27,097 nucleotides of DNA from JAICIG01 sp035532215. GTDB taxonomy: Bacteria; Planctomycetota; Planctomycetia; Pirellulales; JAICIG01. Location: NCBI GenBank assembly GCA_035532215.1, contig DATKRK010000449.1, positions 1 to 27,097 of the forward strand, given 5' to 3'. Positions 23,961 through 27,097 of the stretch are shown in pieces; within the stretch, counting starts at the first letter, position 1, and every line of letters starts with the position of its first letter. The position numbers were made by a program, and so were the translations under genes. The notes under the pieces were generated by a model that saw nothing but the letters and a program-made list of their open reading frames with translations, was not told the DNA's origin and searched no databases.

Positions 23961-24330
23961 GTCATCGGGCAGTTGAAATGCCGCCATGGCCGGGCGGAAT
24001 TCAGCAGCCGGGGTTGTAGGGACTGAATCTTCGTTAAAACGGTTACTCTTGGCAAGCGTCGGGCGTATCGGAAGGGGGCGTCGAGCCGCCTTTTTTGCGT
24101 TTGGAGCCGGCGGGCGGAATGGCGGCATTTGAGCTGTCATCCGCCGCGTCGGACGGCGGCGCCGGCGGCTGGTTCCGCAGACGGTAGCTCTTGCCTTGGA
24201 AGGCCAGCACCTCGGCATGGTGCAAGAAGCGGTCGAGAATCGCCGTGGCGCTGGGCACGTCTCCGATCAGCTTGCCCCAATCCTCCAGCGGCCGGTTGCT
24301 GGTCATGACCGTCGAGCGTGTTTCATAACG
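23961..24330 (-). mobile_element. Truncated IS21-family insertion sequence, istB-side end
   Basis: The left boundary starts with TGTCATCGGGCAG at 23961, the 5'-TG form expected for an IS21 end. Within 45 bp there is an imperfect inverted pair (GGGCAGTTGAAATGCCGCC and GGGCGGAATTCAGCAGCC) like the multiple terminal repeats of this family. The istB 3' end lies 80 bp inside. istA and most of istB are missing to the right of about 24330. The 207 bp from the dipeptidase start to this boundary hold only a short palindrome (23821-23834). Confidence 0.62.
24043..24330 (-). pseudogene. istB: IstB ATPase, C-terminal fragment
   Basis: RYETRSTVMTSNRPLEDW, then GKLIGDVPSATAILDRFLHHAE and KSYRLRN, are the conserved C-terminal part of IS21 helper ATPases, including the sensor region after Walker B. 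A Pro/Ser-rich tail ends at 24043. The Walker A and B regions are absent: upstream of about 24330 the frame encodes unrelated Cys/His-containing sequence. The fragment therefore marks the broken side of the insertion sequence. It cannot drive transposition. Confidence 0.85.
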
Positions 24331-24592
24331 TGTCAGCGGGCAGTCGTGCGCCTCGCAGTGCGGTTCAGCCTCGCGGGGGCGCAGCGGAGCGGCAGAGCGT
24401 GCAGGCCGACAAGCACCGCTCGCGCAGCGAGGCGACCTTTCCGTCGTCGTCGGCCTGCTGCGTCGCGGGCGGGGCAGCGCGACGCAAGCGGGGTCCCGCG
24501 GGGATAATTGCAGGCTGGGAGAGCAAGCAATCCATCATGGCATCCGGGAGAATTGCGGAATCCCATTGCGCATCGAGCCGTGTATTAGGCAA
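24331..24592 (-). pseudogene. Possible fragment of a Cys-rich protein, frameshifted
   Basis: From an ATG at 24592 the frame reads MPNTRLDAQWDSAILPDAMM ... VASLRERCLSACTLCRSAAPP and stops. One frame over, the DNA continues as REAEPHCEAHDCPL up to the istB fragment. Together they give a C-x3-C-x2-C plus C-x4-C pattern ending in DCPL, which resembles small zinc-binding tails of phage or plasmid proteins. The family was not recognised. It may have been the gene interrupted by the insertion sequence. The DNA from 24593 to 24748 shows nothing more. Confidence 0.25.
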
Positions 24593-24748
24593 GTCGCGAA
24601 CATCTTGGATTCCTCGTTGATCAGGAATTCAATGCCAGGCGTGCCTGCCGCCATTAGCCGTTCCGATTGGCGTAACCCTATCCATGCGTTCATCACCTCC
24701 GTGAGCGAATTATCGGCCGAGAATCTATATGTTGGATATCAAAAAAAC

Positions 24749-24776
24749 TTGACCACAATGGGTTGATTTCAATGAT
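24749..24776 (+). promoter_or_regulatory. Candidate promoter of the nucleotidyltransferase-XRE pair
   Basis: TTGACC (24749-24754) and AATGAT (24771-24776) are separated by 16 bp within a locally AT-rich stretch. Transcription would begin near 24783, at the edge of the palindrome at 24786-24805. The -10 box is weak (4 of 6 matches), so this is a candidate only. Confidence 0.4.
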
Positions 24777-24785
24777 GATATGCAA

Positions 24786-24805
24786 GCTTGACTCAAGAGT
24801 CAAGC
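24786..24805. promoter_or_regulatory. Perfect palindromic operator candidate
   Basis: GCTTGACTC and GAGTCAAGC form a perfect 9-bp inverted repeat around AA. It lies 36 bp before the first gene of the pair, just downstream of the likely promoter. That is where an autoregulating XRE antitoxin would bind. A hairpin in RNA is possible, but with no T-run a terminator is unlikely. Confidence 0.65.
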
Positions 24806-24841
24806 AAAACTAATCTGATAAGTATTGGCAAGGCGACAATC

Positions 24842-25417
24842 ATGCGGGTGATCCCAGATTTTCAAGAGGACGGTGTGCTCCCGCCGGGAGACTACGAGGT
24901 GTCGTTCGAGGAGCTTCGCCGTTCTATCCTCGTGGTAGGCCCGGAAGGTCAGGGTGAAGGCGTAAGCTGGGACAGCCAATGGCGGCGGCATTTAGTGGAA
25001 AACCTTGAAGTTCTGACACGGCAGCTCTGGCAGGTTGGCATTACCGAAGTCTTTGCGGATGGCTCATTTGCCGAGGACAAGGACCACGCGAACGACATTG
25101 ACGGGTACTTCGTATGCGCGTTGGACCCGCTGAAGACAGGCGATCTGACCCGGAGGCTCAATTTGCTTGATCCCTACAAGATTTGGACTTGGGATCCGGC
25201 GTCGCGAACGCCTTATCGGGGCTATCCAAAGAAGCAGCTTCCGATGTGGCACAGATATCGCGTTGAGTTGTATCCGCACGTGCCGGGATTGGGGCTGGGA
25301 TGCGGTATTTTTGACCGTCACGGTCATGAGTTGGAGTTCCCGTCGGCGTTTCGCCAGTCGCGACGCGATGGAAAGCCGAGGGGTATTGTCAAACTACGCG
25401 ATGGAGGTTCCTTATGA
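24842..25417 (+). CDS. Nucleotidyltransferase-like protein (DUF6932-like), probable toxin-antitoxin partner
   Basis: 191 residues from the ATG at 24842, which has AAGG 8 nt upstream; the frame is open to 24788 but that part lies in the palindrome. The opening MRVIPDFQEDGVLPPGDYEVSFEEL is the usual start of this uncharacterised family. FADGSFAEDKDHANDIDGYF carries a minimal nucleotidyltransferase signature: Gly74-Ser75, Asp85 and Asp87, with Glu142 in YRVELYPH as the likely third carboxylate. NTase-fold toxins transfer nucleotides to tRNA or proteins; here that is inference. The stop overlaps the start of the XRE gene (ATGA), so the two are co-translated. GC content is below that of the flanks, and the pair sits among mobile-element debris. 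A standard toxin would be smaller, and the true activity is unknown. Confidence 0.78.
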   Translation: MRVIPDFQEDGVLPPGDYEVSFEELRRSILVVGPEGQGEGVSWDSQWRRHLVENLEVLTRQLWQVGITEVFADGSFAEDKDHANDIDGYFVCALDPLKTGDLTRRLNLLDPYKIWTWDPASRTPYRGYPKKQLPMWHRYRVELYPHVPGLGLGCGIFDRHGHELEFPSAFRQSRRDGKPRGIVKLRDGGSL

Positions 25418-25860
25418 TTCGCAACGAGACCGAGTACAAAGAGGCTGTTGCTCGGCTTAGCGAAGAGCGCAGCCGACTCGCAGAACATCGTACACGCCTG
25501 AAGGAGGCTGGGCTTGCGGACGAAGAAATCAAACGAGTCATCGATCCGATGGAGTCGTTCCATCTTCAGCTTCAGGAAGAGGTCGAAAGTTACGAGCGAC
25601 TGAAACGCGGCGAATTTGAGGAACTCGACAATCTTCGAGGCCTTGGGCATTTGCTGATCTCATTGCGGATTGCTCAAGGGATATCGCAACGTGAACTCGC
25701 TAAGCGATTGGATATCCATGAGTCGCAGGTATCACGCGATGAGCGGAATGAGTATTTCGGGATTACGCTGGAGCGGGCGATCAAAGTTTTGGATGCATTG
25801 GGGGTCCACTTGCGGACGAAGGTAGATACCGAATCGCGACGGCAAATGGCCTCGGCCTGA
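25414..25860 (+). CDS. XRE-family helix-turn-helix protein, probable antitoxin/autoregulator
   Basis: 148 residues; GGAGG at 25403-25407 lies 6 nt before the ATG, which overlaps the stop of the upstream gene. Residues ~5-70 are charged and heptad-rich (ARLSEERSRLAEHRTRLKEA ... LQEEVESYERLKRGEF), probably a coiled coil for dimer formation or partner binding. Residues ~78-130 form a Cro/CI-type HTH (LGHLLISLRIAQGISQRELA, KRLDIHESQVSRDERNEY). In HigA-like and similar pairs such a protein neutralises its partner and represses the operon. The perfect palindrome upstream of the pair is the natural candidate site. The role as antitoxin is inferred from coupling, order and site. Confidence 0.85.
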   Translation: MIRNETEYKEAVARLSEERSRLAEHRTRLKEAGLADEEIKRVIDPMESFHLQLQEEVESYERLKRGEFEELDNLRGLGHLLISLRIAQGISQRELAKRLDIHESQVSRDERNEYFGITLERAIKVLDALGVHLRTKVDTESRRQMASA

Positions 25861-26011
25861 TTGTCGTTATTCGGATGCCAAGCGTTGCCGCTGCCCCTTT
25901 AGAATTTGATTACGGGCTCTTGGGGTGCTACAAGCGACGTTCTTCCCTGAACGCCACTTGGAGCCCCTCCCCTTGCTCTGCGCTGTCGCCCTTATGCGCT
26001 GAATCAACACG

Positions 26012-26289
26012 TTATCCACAGGGCTCGGCCGTTAAGTAGGTTAAATATACTTGTTTAGGTTAAACAGTTGGCTGCTCGGTAAGTTGCTGGCCGTTTTACA
26101 GAATCGGGCGGCCCGTGCGCCTAATCGCCCGATGATTTGCGCCTAATCGCCCGATAGCCGTGCGCCCAATCGCCCGACGGTATCCACAGGCTCGCGGGGA
26201 GCCGAATGGGCACGTGGTGGACATGGATTTGACCGCGGAAAGCCTCGCGTTGAGCGTTTTGCGGTGCGATTTACGCCTATTCGCCCGTG
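26012..26289. other. Plasmid-type replication origin: DnaA box, AT-rich stretch, iterons
   Basis: A perfect DnaA box TTATCCACA (26012-26020) is followed by an AT-rich stretch with two direct copies of TAGGTTAAA (26037-26045 and 26056-26064). Three iterons come next, then a one-mismatch DnaA box GTATCCACA (26180-26188), then a degenerate fourth iteron (26272-26289) at the 3' end of repA. A half-iteron in inverted orientation lies at 26103-26110. The combination with an adjacent initiator gene is the normal layout of an iteron plasmid oriV. The stretch 25861-26011 before it holds no gene. Confidence 0.72.
26116..26178 (+). repeat. Three iterons of the replication origin
   Basis: Units of 18 bp with the core GCGCCTAATCGCCCGA start at 26116, 26138 and 26161, spaced 22 and 23 bp (about two helical turns). 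The first two are identical over 18 bp; the third has two changes. The regular spacing puts all sites on one face of the helix, as expected for a Rep protein array. Confidence 0.85.
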
Positions 26290-27014
26290 TCATTCTGAGA
26301 CAAGTCGTTGAATTTCCACGCTTCAGCATAAATGCCTTTGCCCGGCGTCTGGCACCGGCCGGGGAATCGGGGGTACTCCGCGTGGGGATGGTCGGTTGGC
26401 AGTTTCGCCCGGTGGACGAAGCGGATGATCTCGTCCCCCTCCCCGTTCCGCTCCAGCGACAATTCATATTCGGGCAACTGGTTGGCTTCGACGACCTGGC
26501 GGATGTCGATCGCGAAATCCGACGGCCGGGCGGAGGAGCCCGATTTCTCAAAGAGCTGCCGCATGGTAAAGCTCCAGCCGCCGATCTGGTTGCCGGCGTG
26601 CTTGCGGGCGACGCGGTAGAGCCAGCGTTCGATGCCGCCGGTCAGCAGGAAATAGTCCTCGTGAATGGTCAGCACCAATCCCTGCTCAGTGATGCCCTCG
26701 TAGAGCCAGTTTGGCAGCGTGATCGTCATGCCAATCGGTTCTCCGGTCGCTTCGTCAACGGTTTCTTGCCAGCTATCCAGCCAGTGGAACGAGGTAAATT
26801 TCTTCTTGCCGTTGGCGCGAATGTTGGTGCGGACGGCGGTGTGAGCCAGCCGCTCCAGCGCCGCGCGCAGGCGGATGTAGTCTTTGCCGCCGGTGGTGCG
26901 GCGGATGGAGCGGAGCAGGTTGTCGGTAACCGTACACCGGCGCCAGGTGGCTCTGTGGCGGGCGGGGCTAGGGGCGGGCGTCGGGAGAATTCTGGGCCAG
27001 CCGTCGCTGAGCAC
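26277..27014 (-). CDS. repA: Plasmid replication initiator RepA (RPA family), apparently N-terminally truncated
   Basis: Residues from about 29 of the 245-residue frame match RPA-type initiators: TGGKDYIRLRAALERLAHTA, TLPNWLYEGITEQGLVLTIHEDYFLLTGGIERWLYRVARKHAG, WSFTMRQLFEKSGSS and DFAIDIRQVVEANQLPEYEL. These proteins bind iterons and start replication of low-copy plasmids; the origin lies just downstream of the gene. The family normally has about 80 more residues before TGGKDY (first winged-helix part). Here they are replaced by a Pro/Arg-rich stretch (MLSDGWPRILPTPAPSPARH) that shares its DNA with another reading frame. The gene therefore looks broken at about 26930 by a deletion or rearrangement, and the ATG at 27014 is only the first available one. 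Whether it still works is doubtful. Confidence 0.8.
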   Translation of the reverse strand: MLSDGWPRILPTPAPSPARHRATWRRCTVTDNLLRSIRRTTGGKDYIRLRAALERLAHTAVRTNIRANGKKKFTSFHWLDSWQETVDEATGEPIGMTITLPNWLYEGITEQGLVLTIHEDYFLLTGGIERWLYRVARKHAGNQIGGWSFTMRQLFEKSGSSARPSDFAIDIRQVVEANQLPEYELSLERNGEGDEIIRFVHRAKLPTDHPHAEYPRFPGRCQTPGKGIYAEAWKFNDLSQNDTGE

Positions 27015-27097
27015 GACGGCGCCGGCGCCGGTCGGCGGCGTCGCGGCGCTCGTCGGTTCGGTAATTGCGAACCGCTTCGGGGTGCGATTGCTTCCAG
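26968..27097 (-). CDS. C-terminal end of a small very basic protein (runs off the window)
   Basis: The minus-strand frame entering from the right edge reads WKQSHPEAVRNYRTDERRDA, then a run of Arg-rich residues, and stops at 26968 (42 residues visible). The HPEAVRNYR-type block followed by an Arg-rich helix recalls short basic planctomycete proteins with an N-terminal Cys cluster, but no family can be named. It overlaps the doubtful 5' end of the repA frame, which supports the idea that the two sequences were joined by a rearrangement. Confidence 0.4.
   Translation of the reverse strand, partial: WKQSHPEAVRNYRTDERRDAADRRRRRRAQRRLAQNSPDARP

Noticed and set aside
24566..24766. 66-codon plus-strand open frame upstream of the NTase-like gene
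   Set aside because: No homology, no ribosome-binding site, and it ends just inside the likely promoter; treated as non-coding.
26116..26178. Possible short CRISPR-like array
   Set aside because: Intervals between the units are only 4-5 bp; with repA and DnaA boxes nearby these are iterons.

Overview
The window looks like chromosomal DNA of a member of the Planctomycetota (probably Pirellulales-like, inferred), with a plasmid-derived segment at the right end. Evidence is high GC outside a few islands and many hallmark families: a twin-arginine Gfo/Idh/MocA oxidoreductase, a PVC-type dehydrogenase with a C-terminal CxxCH haem site, TDAGL-type leucine-rich repeats behind a membrane segment with the FRLSTLL signature, a PQQ-like beta-propeller membrane protein, and several short GC-rich dispersed intergenic repeats. 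No rRNA, tRNA or CRISPR array was recognised.

Left part (1-5.1 kb): a multi-pass membrane protein diverges from a membrane-anchored beta-propeller gene. That gene carries an in-frame block of 33-bp repeats and lies between two identical 36-bp inverted repeats. A Gfo/Idh/MocA oxidoreductase follows. Next is a decayed GxxExxY (PD-(D/E)xK-fold) gene sitting between inverted copies of another dispersed repeat.

Middle part (5.1-16.6 kb): a regulator and catabolic or sugar-acid genes. A GntR/FCD regulator overlaps a giant secreted protein (TIM barrel, LamG, PVC dehydrogenase propeller, HEAT repeats, cytochrome c domain). It diverges from an amidohydrolase with an 18-bp tandem repeat in its 5' end. 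Then come an esterase/SMP-30 remnant, a D-2-hydroxyacid dehydrogenase, an enolase-superfamily remnant, a nicotinamidase (pncA) and a leucine-rich-repeat membrane protein. Three genes in the window have lost their middles by internal deletion with frameshift, and two of these look microhomology-mediated.

Right part (16.7-27.1 kb): a secreted glycoside-hydrolase-like protein converges on a lower-GC gene for an SF2 helicase with a C-terminal PD-(D/E)xK nuclease domain, a candidate foreign defence gene. A LigD-phosphoesterase-like protein and a secreted M19 dipeptidase form a two-gene unit. From 23.96 kb the DNA is mobile-element debris: an IS21 end with the istB 3' fragment, a coupled nucleotidyltransferase-like/XRE pair behind a perfect palindrome (toxin-antitoxin-like), then a plasmid-type origin (DnaA box, AT-rich stretch, iterons) with an RPA-type repA that appears to lack its N-terminus.
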